Positions 11,543 through 22,802 are shown, numbered from the stretch's first letter. The stretch: 64,000 bases of DNA from Macrolepiota albuminosa (GCA_027475525.1 JAMWFC010000044.1:993340-1057339); one strand, 5' to 3'. The notes: generated by a model not told the origin, from the sequence alone. Program-made: numbers and translations.

Positions 11543-13350
11543 ACCCAGAAGACGCCCTAAATCGCGGAATCGACCCTGACGTCTTCTCCGCCCCGGTCTC
11601 ACATCTTTGCTCCACGACACTCATACAGGACACCCTCACGGCTTACTTACTCTCCCACTCCTTGCACTCCCTCCTCCTCAAAACCTGCCTCACCCCGTCC
11701 GGAACCCCCCTCAACACCCTCGTTGACAGTGGCGCCACCGACAACTTCATTGATGAAGCATGGTCTACCCTCACCCTGGAACCCACCCAACAACTCCCGG
11801 TCCTGGTACGGCTCTGCCTTTTCGACGGAGACGCCTCCACGGCGGGGGATATCACTCACTTCGTGTGTATGCCCGTTACTTTTGCCAACGGACAGACTCA
11901 CACCCTCTGGATGTTGATAACCAAACTCCACCCTTCTGCACCCCTGGTCCTAGGGCTCCTGTGGCTCCGAGACACCAACCCCCACATCGACTGGCGACAT
12001 CTTACCCTTCGCCTGACCTGGGACCTGACGCCTGACGACCAGCAACTCCCCTTCGACATCCCCCACTCTCCAAACCCTACTCCAAAGGACGGGCCCCCAC
12101 CACCCCCCGGACTCCAGTCCTGCTCGTTCCAATCCTTCGTTATCAATGCCAGGCTGGACAGCACCCTGGAACCGATATCGGCCCTCATCGACAGCGGAGC
12201 CACCGGAGTCTTTGTCAGCGACACCCTCGACCTCCCCCACGACTCTCTCGACCAGCCCCTCCACCTGCAACGCCTCGACGGCACCCCCTCTTCCTCCGGC
12301 CCCATCCAGAAGTCTCACTCGGGACGCATGACCCTGGACAATGACTACGAGTTCACCTCCAACTTCCTGGTCATGCAACTTCACGAATCGACCCCGATGG
12401 TGCTGGGACTACCCTGGCTGCGCGACACAAACCCCAACATCGATTGGAGGACGCTCACCATGACCTTCCTGGGACCCGAAGACCACCCCTCGACCGCCGT
12501 GCACCTCCGGGCCCTGGAAAGCGACCTGACGCCCGACGCCCCCGGGACGACTGCTGCGCTCCCCACGCATGCACCACCCATGCCCATCCGAGACCGCAAG
12601 GCCCCTGATCAACCCCCAAACATTCCTCGGAACAAGTACAAAGGGCCAAACTACCCCTGCCGGTCTCAGACACGCGTCACACCCGCTTCGGCTGATGCCT
12701 CCGTGATCCTGATCGACCCGAACACACTCGACATTAGGATCATTGGGGCCACCCCCTTCACCCGCCTCATGAGAGATGGAACTCCCACGTTTCAGCTGCA
12801 CACCTCGCCTTCTCTCCTGGAAGAACACCTACAAGGGGACGCTATTCCTCCGGAACAGAAAACCGAGGAGCAAATCCTCCGAGAAGTAGTTCCCCCAGAG
12901 TATCACGAGTTCGCTGACGTATTCTCCGAAGGAGACGCCAAGGAGATCCCCCCTCACCGCCCCTATGATCACACCATCGACCTCGAGGAAGGAGCCACCC
13001 CCCCTTTCGGCAAGGTCTACAACATGTCGGAGGTCGAACTCCGGGCTCTCAAGGACTACCTCGACGAAATGCTCGGTAAGGGATTCATCCGACCCTCCGC
13101 CTCCGCCGCCGGAGCCCCGGTTCTATTCGCCAAGAAGAAGGATGGCTCGCTCCAACTCTGTGTCGACTACCGGGGACTCAATAAGATCACCAAGAAGAAC
13201 CGCTACCTGCTCCCGCTCATTGGCGATCTGGTCGATCGACTCCGCAGTGCCAAGGTTTATACGAAGATCGACCTCCGCTCCGGTTACAACAATGTCCGCA
13301 TCGCCCTGGGGCACGAGTGGAAAACCGCGTTCCGCACGCAGTATGGTCTG

Positions 13351-13504
13351 TTTGAGTACCTTGTAATGCCTTTTGGAATGACTAACTCCCCCGCCACGTT
13401 CCAATACTTCATGAACGACATCTTCCATTTGAGTACCTTGTAATGCCTTTTGGAATGACTAACTCCCCCGCCACGTTCCAATACTTCATGAACGACATCT
13501 TCCA
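13351..13504 (+). repeat. 77-bp exact tandem duplication (A, RT)
   Basis: Units 13351-13427 and 13428-13504 are identical. The second copy inserts a stop before YLDD; element D has a single copy. Confidence 0.96.
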
Positions 13505-13889
13505 TGACATGAGCGACGTCTTCGTGATCGTCTACCTGGACGACATCCTCATTTATTCCAACTCACCGGAGGATCACCAGAAGCATGTCCGGCAAGTCCT
13601 CGAGCGCCTCCGGGAGCACAACCTCCACGCCAAGCCCAAGAAGTGTTCATTCCATACGGAAGAGGTTGAGTATCTTGGCGTCATAGTATCCCCGAATGGC
13701 GTTTGCATGGACCCCCACAAGGTCGAGGCCATCGTCAACTGGCCGCAGCCCCGGAACGTCAAGGAAGTACAATCTTTCCTGGGTTTTGCTAACTTCTACC
13801 GGAGGTTCATAGATAACTACTCCGGTATCACGAAACCCCTCAACCGGCTCACGTGCAAGGACGTCGCCTGGAACTGGGACAGTAAGTGC

Positions 13890-14043
13890 CAGAGTGTCTT
13901 TAACCTGCTCAAGGAGGCTTTCACGACCGCCCCCGTACTCCGGCACTATGACCCGACCCTCCCGATCAGAGTGTCTTTAACCTGCTCAAGGAGGCTTTCA
14001 CGACCGCCCCCGTACTCCGGCACTATGACCCGACCCTCCCGAT
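13890..14043 (+). repeat. 77-bp exact tandem duplication (A, RNase H)
   Basis: Units 13890-13966 and 13967-14043 are identical; D has one copy. It shifts the pol frame by 77 (2 mod 3). Confidence 0.96.
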
Positions 14044-14617
14044 TATCCTGGAATGCGACGCCTCTGACTACGCCATCGCCGGGATCCTCTCGCAGATGGA
14101 ACCTGACGGAGGGGAGCCCCGGCCAGTTGCCTTCTACACCCGGTCCATGATCAACGCCGAGCTCAACTACGACATCTACGACAAGGAGCTCCTTGCCATC
14201 GTCGAAGCCTTCAAGCAATGGCGAGCCTACCTCGAGGGAGCCCAGCACCGGATTCAGGTCTACTCGGATCACAACAACCTGCAGTACTTCACCACGACCA
14301 AACAGCTTAGTCGACGGCAGGCCCAATGGTCCGAGGTCCTCTCGGAATACAACTTCACGATCCAGTACTGCCCGGGACGACTCGGAGCTAAACCTGATGC
14401 CCTCACCCGTCGTCCGGACGTCTATCCTAAGAAGTCGTTCGAGGCAGAACGCAATGCATTCAATCATCGCATGGTGATCCCTCCCGAACATCTGAATGCC
14501 GTACTGATCTTAAACAATGAAGGAACCTTGAACCAGATCCGCCGCGCTCCCCGAGACAAGTACTTCACCGATCACGACCCCCGAAACTCTTCCGACGGAA
14601 CCGACCGGGACCCCGCC

Positions 14618-14771
14618 TTCTCCTTGTCCCCCGACAAAAAACTCCTCCTCCGGGACGGCCGCATCTACGTCCCGGATCACGCCCGACTCCGCTATTCTCC
14701 TTGTCCCCCGACAAAAAACTCCTCCTCCGGGACGGCCGCATCTACGTCCCGGATCACGCCCGACTCCGCTA
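14618..14771 (+). repeat. 77-bp exact tandem duplication (A, RNase H-integrase linker)
   Basis: Units 14618-14694 and 14695-14771 are identical. A similar but differently placed 77-bp duplication occurs in the same part of D. Confidence 0.96.
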
Positions 14772-16329
14772 CGACGTCCTCCGTCAACACCACGACCACA
14801 AGCTCCGGGGACATCCTGGAATATGTAAGACCCTCCAGCTGATCTCCCGGACTTACTTTTGGCCAGGGTTGAAGAAGGACGTGACCCGCTACATTCGATC
14901 ATGTGAACCCTGCCTCCGGGCCAAGGTCCCCCGACACTGACCATACGGACTCCTGAAACCCCTGCCAGTCGGACGACGCCCCTGGTCCTCCATATCCCTG
15001 GACCACATCGTCGAACTCCCGGAATCTGAAGGGTTCAATGCCATTCTCGTCGTCGTGTGTAGGCTAACCAAACAGGGCATCTTCCTACCCTGCCACACCA
15101 CGGACACCGCCCCGGACTTTGCCCGGCTGTTCCTCGAGCACGTCTTCGCCAAACATGGACTCCCGGACGACATCGTCTCCGACCGTGGCCCCCTCTTTGT
15201 GTCCAAGTTTTGGACTTCCCTGTGTAAGGCACTTGAAGTAAAGACTAACCTCTCTACTGCCTACCACCCCGAAACCGACAGCCAAACCGAAAGGGTCAAC
15301 CAGTCTCTCGAGCAGTACCTCCGACTGTACGTCAACTACTTGCAGGACGACTGGCGCACCGAGCTCCCCCTGGCCGAGTTCACCTACAACAACACACCGC
15401 ACTCTGCCACCGGGGTATCCCCCTTCTTTGCCAACAAGGAATACCACCCTCAACTGACGCTCTCGCTCTGGGACATCCCGTCGCACGCCACTCACGAGGT
15501 CGCCCAGGATCTCAAATCCCTTCACGAATTTCTCCGAGAAGAGATCGACACCACGAACCGGGCCTATGCGAAACACACCGACCGGAAACGGGAAGACACC
15601 CCCGACTGGACCCCCGGGACAAAGGTATGGTTAGATCGACGCCACCTCCGCACCCGCTGGCCCTCCCCAAAACTCGATCACAAGCGCCTCGGCCCGTTCA
15701 AAATATTGAAGAAGGTCTCATCCCACGCCTACAAGATTGAGCTCCTCCCAGGACTAAAGGGTCTGCACCTGGTATTCCACGTCCGCCTCCTGGAACGACA
15801 CCTCCCGGATCCCTTCCCTGAACGACGCCCGGAGCCCCCTCCCCCAGTCGAGGTCGAGGACGAGTACCACTATGAGGTTGAAGACATCCTCAACTCCCGG
15901 AACATTCGTGGACGACCCCACTTCCTTGTACGGTGGAAGGGATATGGCCCAGAAGACGACACTTGCGAACCATGCAAAAACCTCGAAGGCGCCCTCGACA
16001 AACTCCGGGACTTCCAACAACGGCACCCGGGAAACAACCTTCCCGGGCACAGGACTCACAGATGGCAGTAGTGGGCGTAACCCCCGCCTCTGGGCTCAGT
16101 AGGGATTCAACTCCCATGTATACTTTCTGCTTTCACTTTCTAGATCTTACTCTTTTCTTTATTTACTTTTCCGCAGTAACGCCCCAGAGTCCGGACAAGG
16201 TACTCTCCCCAGTTTTCCCGCCGCCTTACTTACACTATCACTTGACTCCGGAAGACCGATTATATACATTTTTACGTACACTATTTTACAGTTAGCAGTA
16301 CCGGGATAACAGCAAGAAAACGGGGGCCC

Positions 16330-18038
16330 TTAGAGCTGGGGCCCCAAACCACCTTCACTACCCCCTCCCCTCGGCCAGCCCTGGAAATCTTCCCCCACCC
16401 CCTCTGAATCGTGTCCCTGCCACACCTCTTCGGCCAGTTGGTCCCAGGATGGGAGCGGCTCACCCTCGTCCAGAACTTGCTCGAACCACGACCCCGGGGC
16501 CAGGATGTTCCTCTGGCGGTGCGCGGTCACCAACCTCCCCAACAGGTCCATACCCCGCTCCACTCCGGGGTTCCCTGCCTCCAACTGTAGTCTCTCTTGC
16601 AGGGAGGTGAGCATCGTGGCCACTCCGTCCAGGAGCTGACAATGCTTCTGAGCCCAGCCTGAGGATATCAGTACCGACTCAACCACAAGAAAAGGGGTAC
16701 TCACTGAGAGAGGCCATACGCCCAATTACCACATCCCAGCGCAGGACTTCGACCAACCCCGGGGGGTCTTGCCCAGGGAGCCCAATCTCCTGCTCCAGCC
16801 TGACCTCCATGGCGTCAAGCCAGGCCTCAGCCTCCCCCCATGCCACCCTCGCCTCCCCCAACTTCTGGAGGGCCACCTCGCGATTCTCCTCCAGCCCCCG
16901 CTAGAGCGCCGCCTCCTCCCTCTCCTGGTCCGCCTGCTCCAAACGCGCCTGCAGTTCCCTCACCTCGGCGCTCAACGGTTGCCTGGACAGCGGAGAGAAT
17001 ACTGCCGGGAAAACGCGCGCCAGGGAGGCCGGGGATGGGGTCTGCACGGGCAGACGCACCCTCTTGGAGGGGCCCGGGGAGGGACTAGGCGACGCCCTCC
17101 TCTTCTCCTTGTCGGGGCACCCCCCACGACCCTCGTGACTGCCAGTCCCAGCCCGGGTCACCCGACGGGTGAGCAGGACCATGGGCCGCCCTGGCCCCCC
17201 ACTTGAATGGCCCCTCAGCCCCCCGACCCCCCACTGGGTGCCTCCACAGGTGCTGCGGGCACCTCCCCCACCAGCTCCCCCACCCAATCCCGCTCCTTGA
17301 CCCCCATCCTCCGGGTAACCTCCCCTAGCGGCCATCCCTGCTCCCGGGCAACACAACGCGCCCTCCACAGCGCCGACATGGAACAGCGTTCGTGGTTGAG
17401 GTGGCAAGCCTCACACACGGCCGTGTCCCGGTGGGACGAGGGGCCCGGAACCTCGAACAAGCAAAGCACCCTGCGACGAGCGCAGTACAAGCACTGCACT
17501 GGGGTCAGCAAAAGGGATCAGAGGTAGGAAAACGACTCACTGGTCTGTTGTTCACGCACCAGGCGTGAGTAGGCAGACCCCGGAGCCTCTCCAGGGCCTC
17601 CACAAACAGATCCTGCGTTGCACCCGCCCACGCAACGCGTTGACTCTTCAGAACCTCCGACATGGTCCCTATCTCCATCCTGGAACGACGAAAGCGGGGA
17701 GCAGGCAATCTAGGATGGGGAGGGGGCTGCGGACGGGGAGGGTGGACAGTCATGTGCGCGAAGGTTGGCGCAGGATGACTGGAACCTGCCCCAGGAACAG
17801 ACTCCGGGAGCCGGCTGGGACCCGCCTCCGGGGCAGTGGTGTTGTGTTGTTCTGAAAAAGGAAGGTCAGTAGCGACAAGCAAGCGGCGCAGGAACCACTC
17901 ACGTTGTTGCACGAGCGCTGCCACGCGCTCCTGGTCTTGGCAGGCTCAGTACCGCGCGTCCCAGGCTTCCCAGGCCATGAGGGGCATGACCTTGTTGATT
18001 TGCGGGGGCGTCGGAGAATGTGTTGACGTACGCGACAT
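16330..18038 (-). pseudogene. Element A copy of the antisense Zn-cluster/coiled-coil gene
   Basis: This is opposite to gag-pol, between pol and the 3' LTR, and homologous throughout to the intact copy in D (40511-42296). The start codon complement is at 18036-18038 (MSRTSTHSPTPP). Intron 2 occupies 17494-17540 (47 bp, GTGAGT...CAG), exactly the size and codon position of D's. Exon 3 begins with the first Cys triplet (CLYCARRRVLC) and continues to CEACHLNHERC, preserving all six cysteines. The coiled-coil and C-terminal part (ending GGLGPQL) run to 16330. It is damaged by nonsense codons, including a TGA where D has CGA in exon 1. Function is unknown; see the D entry. Confidence 0.72.
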
Positions 18039-18060
18039 GTTTGAACTTGACGGTAAAATT

Positions 18061-18700
18061 TTTTTTCGATACGTGGCAAGTCAGGTGCCGGATCCCATGG
18101 TGGAACCCTGGTCCAACCACCGGCTACGCACACCTCGGAGGGTCTCGGCGCTGAGGGGGGGTGATGTCACGACCCCTTCCCTCCGGGCCCACTTCGGGAC
18201 CCTCCCTCCGACCCCACAGGACACGCTCCGCCATCACGACCGCCGACACTGCCATCATGCGCATCAAGGACCGCCATCAGCCGCCACCAGCCCTGATCAA
18301 TGATCGGATCACGCAACTCATTCCCGGCCATCACGCATCACGCATCACAACTCCCTCTGCGCCAATTGATCGCGCGCCCATTTTTTCGATACGTGGCAAG
18401 TCAGGTGCCGGATCTCACGATTAAACCCCGGTCCGAACCCCCGGTTACGTGCGCCTCGGACGGTCTCGGCGCTGAAGGGGGGGTGATGTCACAACCTCTC
18501 CCCTCTGGATCCACCCTGGGACCCTCCCTCCGACCCCACAGGACACGCCCCGCCATCACGACCGCCGACACCGCCATCATGCGCATCAAGGACCGCCATC
18601 AGCCACCACCAGCCCCGATCAACGATCGGATCACGCGACTCGTTCCCGGCCATCACGCATCACGCATCATGACTCCCCCCGCATCAATTGATTGCGCACC
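18061..18700 (+). repeat. Diverged 320-bp tandem duplication across the A 3' LTR boundary
   Basis: Units 18061-18380 and 18381-18700 both start TTTTTTCGATACGTGG, include the polypurine tract and the first ~216 bp of the LTR, and differ at many sites. This is unlike the exact 77-bp repeats. It looks like recombination between related copies or a chimeric join. Confidence 0.8.
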
Positions 18701-19215
18701 CCACACGTGTGATCTCAGTATACAGTCCCTGCCCGCTACTCAATGACTCCCGGAACCCATCCCAGACACCCCGGAATCCCGAGACCCGGTCCCGTAGTAC
18801 TTATAGTGTAGCTCCCTGTTGTATTCGGTAGTCTTGATATTACATACACTGTTACTTGCTTTACTTGGATTGTTGCGTGCCCTCTATTTGATTGGTACGC
18901 ATTGACTGGCACGCTTGACTGGCACGCTTGGATATTCGCGTGCTCTAAGACTGGTACGCACTTCGCGACTTTAATTTACTAACTTGGTCTCGTCTTAGAA
19001 CCTCCGGTTCACGACTCGACCCCCACCCGAACTCCCCAGTTACCCACCACCCAAAACCCCCGGACTAAGTCCCCTCTCCCGGGATTTCCCTGTCCACGTC
19101 TTGAACCCCGGAGTCCTAGCCCTGGAGTTCCAGACACCCGAGTATCCGTGGGTCAAGTCCGCATTGTAAGGGCGATTGCTTTCCCGGAAAGCCCCCGACT
19201 CAGCGGAACCTGACA
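18165..19215 (+). repeat. 3' LTR of element A (duplicated start)
   Basis: The first LTR start TGTCACGACC is at 18165, directly after GAGGGGGGGTGA. A second, TGTCACAACC at 18487, gives a complete 729-bp LTR ending TGACA at 19215. The complete copy retains the AGTCTTGATATTA self-primer motif near 18830. Confidence 0.85.
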
Positions 19216-19220
19216 GCTGA

Positions 19221-20586
19221 CGCCAATAGAGCGGCGTCATATGAGTATTCCTCTGGCCATTCTGCCCACATTCCGGGTACGATTGTGTATAAGCACGCCC
19301 TGCGCAGTCTTCCCCGCACTCCACTAGAGCTGGACCAGCTCTATAAGTACTACGCAAATATGCACGTCCCGTGTTGCAACAGAATTGTCGCGTACATGTT
19401 GATCACAGAGCTCCAGATGTTCGTGCAGCAGACAGTTGAGGCTTTGCATGATCGAACCATGCAGCTCCTGATGAAGGAGCCTAAGTACCAGGAACTCGTC
19501 AATCCGATGCAGGGCCCTGACGACCTCGCTCTTGTCAAGCAACGACACGTTCCGGGGCGCTTCTTGCACACAAAAGACGATGGCACCATGGCGTTGCACG
19601 TAATGCATGCTCAGGATCCAGCCACACCATTCGACCTCGATCAACTGGCGCAGTACGCGCTGGTCTTTGGTCGACCCAGGTTGGAAAATACCTATCAAGG
19701 TATAGCCATGGATCATGCCTATCGCATGCACTGGCGGACCCTCTTTGGATTCGCCTTATGTTGAGCTCTGTGCACTAACAGCGCAGCCAAGCCGGTGATT
19801 GTGCAGCGCATGACCCTTGTCGTGGCCCGTCCAGGGCTTTATCGAGAGGCGATTGCCTCATATGATGCCATGTTCCCCGAGCAGCCATTTGAGCCCCAAC
19901 ATGGGCCACAGCTCAAAATTCACCAAGTTCACGTGCCCGACGACCATGCACAGAACTTTTCCGACGACGACGCATTACGCGTCCTTCTACACAACCGGAT
20001 ACCGCTGGAATGGGTGGACCACACGTACACATACGGCGTGGTCTTCCTGGAACAGCAGTTCCATTCCCCCACAATGTCAATAGACATCTTCAAACAGGTC
20101 GATGACAAGCGCATGGAGCGCCTCTCCAAGTATGGCACCCCTGCCGCAATCCCGCAATGGGATGGATGGCAGGAGATGACTGAAGACGATCACTATCATC
20201 TTATGTTCAAGCATCACGAGGAGAGCAAGCTCCCGGAAAACCCTGAGGCCAATGGCCTCTATTACTTGATTGGCATGGACCCGAATCAGGTCAACCTCCT
20301 AAAACGCTTGGCAGCGCATGACCTGCCAACAGCGGATATGGACCCAGGCTGGGTCAATCTCCTTTCATGCATGGCAGAGCAGGGTATGCTCACCACCACA
20401 GCTTCAGCAATTAACGTCGCACTAACAGAGCCTATGGTGGTAGACACGCCTGCAGTCGAGGGGCCTATAACCCCACCGAGGACGGAATCAGCGCCTCCCC
20501 CTCCCGCGATTAACGTCGCACTGGAGGAGGAGGCAATGGTGACTGAGACAGGCGCTGTCGCGGGAGCATCGTCATCCGGGTCCTAG
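19221..20586 (+). pseudogene. Element 1 post-pol ORF, 3' part
   Basis: This continues the ORF that begins at 6893, in the same frame once A and one GCTGA are removed. A TGA at 19762-19764 interrupts it; the frame then continues to TAG 20584-20586. The visible halves are about 180 and 270 codons. They are mixed helical and acidic, with a Pro/Thr/Ala-rich C-terminus containing two INVAL repeats (near 20412 and 20508). No catalytic motif, zinc site or membrane segment is recognised. The reading frame has survived apart from transition-type stops, which suggests it was coding when element 1 was active. Confidence 0.55.
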
Positions 20587-20947
20587 ACCCTTGTATACAT
20601 TATTGTGTATGTACCTCCGAGTATTTCACTCGAACCATTTCAGCTGATACGCACTCTAGAGTCGCGTGTAGATACAGCGGACCCAGAGGAGGGGTCACTC
20701 TTTTTTGTTTTTTCTTACTTGTTTATACATAAACATTTTTTATCTACTGCTGGCGCAACCTGCGCCCTTGTCTGATAAGGACTGCTTTCTATTGTGTCCA
20801 GATGACACATCTACACTGCGCATGAGTGCTAACGCCTTGCAGCCATGCCATACACGTGTATTCATCTATTGGTTGCACTACCGTGCATCCTTCATCTCGC
20901 TTTACCTCCCTTTCTAAAGACCGAGTATTCGGTCTCATTGGGGGGTA
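20587..20947 (+). other. Element 1 3' untranslated region with polypurine tract
   Basis: No ORF of note. It ends in TTGGGGGGTA (20938-20947) immediately before the LTR, the expected plus-strand primer. Confidence 0.6.
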
Positions 20948-21121
20948 TGTAACGGAGTCATCCGTGTTCCAAGTGTCAACAACGCTATAATCGTTTAATA
21001 GAGTATTACATAAGATAACATCTTGTTTTCACTCTAAGTACTAGTCAAATCTGATACTGCGGTCTGATTTAGCACTTGTGTGATACACACAAGATAGTTC
21101 TAACCTGTAACTCAGGTTACA
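20948..21121 (+). repeat. 3' LTR of element 1
   Basis: TGTAACGGAG...CAGGTTACA, 174 bp, with a 6-bp perfect inverted terminal repeat (TGTAAC/GTTACA). It is preceded by a G-rich tract and followed at once by minus-strand coding sequence of element E. It is far shorter than the LTRs of A, B and D. Confidence 0.8.
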
Positions 21122-22802
21122 CAGGGTCGGCAGAGCTATAGTCAATTGGAACTAGGGGCTTGGCGTCTTGTAGAGCTTTTACTAAGTCTTGTTGTGCAGT
21201 GACCTGGTCTGGCCCAAATTCAAAGGGCTCGTTAGCATGGGTGAGTTGGTTAAGGGCATGTGCATGATGGGCAAAGTTCTTGACAAATATCCAGAGAACG
21301 CCAACGGTACCAAGAAAGGCGTGAACTTCAGATAAGTCGTGGCAAGGGCCCCATCTCTCCAAGAGTGCTAAGCGAGACTTGTTGGGAACGCGACCGTCGG
21401 GAGTGCAGATGTGACCCAGTATTTTGAACCTTGGCGCACAAAGGAGGAGCTTGTGGCCGCTAAAGGTTCCACTGCTATATTTCATATGTTGGAGAACTCA
21501 GTTAAGCAACTGGAAAAACTCCCAAAGCGCTAAGCGGATGTTGGGGTTCTCGGGATGGGTCGCTGGTAAGCTGTTTACGAGTCGCCAGTCTTTGGGGCCT
21601 TTGACGCCAACGTCATCAATAAAGCTAAGGACACTATGCAGTATCTCAGGTTGGAGGATGAACGTGATGTCGTCATAGAATATGGGGACTGAGTTTGTCC
21701 AACCCATCAGCAAAGTAACTAGGCGCAATGCACCAAACGGAGTTTGGAAAGTGGTAAGGTCTCGGAAAGACGGGTGTATCAGGCGTTCATCGTAGCCAAC
21801 GTAGAGGTCAAGTGTGGCGCCACAAATACACCCGGCAAAGGACTTGGCAACGTGGTCAGGAAAAGGCGGTATGCCAGAGTGTCGTATGGTAACTCTATTT
21901 AGCGGTTCGAGACTGTGGACTATGCGTAGGTTGCCGTTCTTTTTGAGGACACAGAACCATCAGGAGCGGTAAGAACTGTTTGAGGGCTCATAGACGCCAG
22001 CCTTTATCTTGGTCCTAATAATTTGGCAGACCTCGGCTTTGATTCCAGGCGGTAACGGTCGGTTGTGCTCAGTCCACGGCACGTGAGGAATGGTCAGGAT
22101 TATGACAGGCAGGAAGAAGTCTGTACGTAGACTGCCACGTTCCGAGTCCTCCCAAGCGAAGGCTTTATCTTGCTTAGCGACGAGATCAGTAAGGACATTC
22201 AACTCATCTTTGGTCAAAAACCCTGTGTCATGCTCCTTGGCAAACAGTTGCTGGCGTTCCGTGGTAAAACGTCCCATGGGCTGAAAGGGTAGCAGATTCA
22301 GTGATAAGGCTGGCATGTCAGCAAGAAGGTCGCCAATGATCTGGCGCTCAATTCTAAATGTCTTGGGAGAGTGCATAGCAACGGGTTTTGTTTTAAGCGC
22401 AACTGGCTTATATTTCTTTTTGACTTGAACCCCTTTCCTTTTGGGAGCGTTAGCTTGATTATATACAGAGGTGGAAAGGGGAACTGTAGCCTGGGGAGTG
22501 GCAAGTCCAAGAACGGCAGAAGACGAGGCTCTGGGAAGGGTAGTGAGATAAGTATCGGTAGACGCAATATTTTGAAACGATTCAGAAGCGGTAAGGTATA
22601 AGTACGCTAGAGCAGAGTTGATAATGTTTTGGTTTTTCTGGGAAAGCTCAGCGTCGGTAGCGGATAAGAAAATTAAAACTTCTTTGTCAAGACAAGTGGT
22701 AGATATAATATTTACAAGACCAGTAAAATAGTCATATTCCAGCATTAGCGCCACATCTCCGTGATCATCGCCAATCACCTCCTCGATGGTCTGTGAAAAC
22801 AC
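21122..22802 (-). pseudogene. pol: Element E reverse transcriptase, truncated
   Basis: From 22802 a linker leads to the RT entry segment (LPPGIKAEVCQIIRTKIKAGVYEPSNSSYRS, to ~21960), a TGA, then VLKKNGNLRIVHSLEPLNR and a palm with FIDDVG near 21625. The second catalytic Asp is kept. After a stop near 21498 the thumb follows (ILGHICTPDGRVPNKSR). The sequence ends at PIDYSSADP, where element 1 begins. The frame is -1 relative to the gag-protease frame. Confidence 0.8.

Larger units (their letters stand above)
11449..16071 (+). pseudogene. pol: Element A pol: tandem proteases, RT, RNase H, integrase, chromodomain
   Basis: Pol opens in the -1 frame relative to gag and overlaps it by ~94 nt. Two retropepsin-like domains follow each other, with D-S-G-A-T at 11725 and 12190 and each closing with LGLxWLRDTNPxIDW. 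RT begins at about 12990 with intact YLDDIL near 13530. RNase H ([11 protein letters not shown]) starts near 14050. The integrase HHCC is at about 14790-14920, the core has SDRGPLF near 15180, and a chromodomain ([15 protein letters not shown]) lies near 15920. Three 77-bp tandem duplications (13351, 13890, 14618) each throw the frame. A TGA at 14938 corresponds to CGA in D. The end is TAG at 16069-16071. Confidence 0.85.
8014..19215 (+). mobile_element. Element A: Ty3/gypsy chromovirus inserted in element 1
   Basis: The LTRs begin TGTCA and end TGACA. Internal order is 5' LTR, self-complementary primer site, gag, pol (tandem proteases, RT, RNase H, integrase, chromodomain), an antisense gene, polypurine tract, 3' LTR. 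It is the same family as D, to which its proteins align throughout, but it carries many stops. The target duplication is probably GCTGA: it is intact after the 3' LTR (19216-19220), while only GCTG survives at the 5' junction, with TG apparently shared with or lost from the LTR start. Restoring one GCTGA makes the host ORF continuous. The element contains four exact 77-bp tandem duplications and a 320-bp duplication at its 3' end. Confidence 0.88.
1..21121 (+). mobile_element. Element 1: Ty3/gypsy chromovirus, 5' end outside window, interrupted by element A
   Basis: The order gag, protease, RT, RNase H, integrase, chromodomain, extra ORF, polypurine tract, LTR is read on the plus strand. The 3' LTR (20948-21121) begins TGTAAC and ends GTTACA, a 6-bp inverted terminal repeat. 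The 5' LTR and the beginning of gag lie before position 1. Element A (8014-19215) is inserted in the post-pol ORF. Element 1 is itself inserted in the RT region of the minus-strand element E, whose coding sequence resumes at 21122. Removing A leaves about 9.9 kb in the window. Every gag-pol piece is in the same frame, so this family probably makes one Gag-Pol polyprotein. Confidence 0.88.

Noticed and set aside
13351..14771. 77-bp duplications as a biological hypermutation or diversity system
   Set aside because: Copies are exact, identical in length across unrelated sequences, and also occur in non-coding DNA at 56297; an assembly overlap explains all of it.
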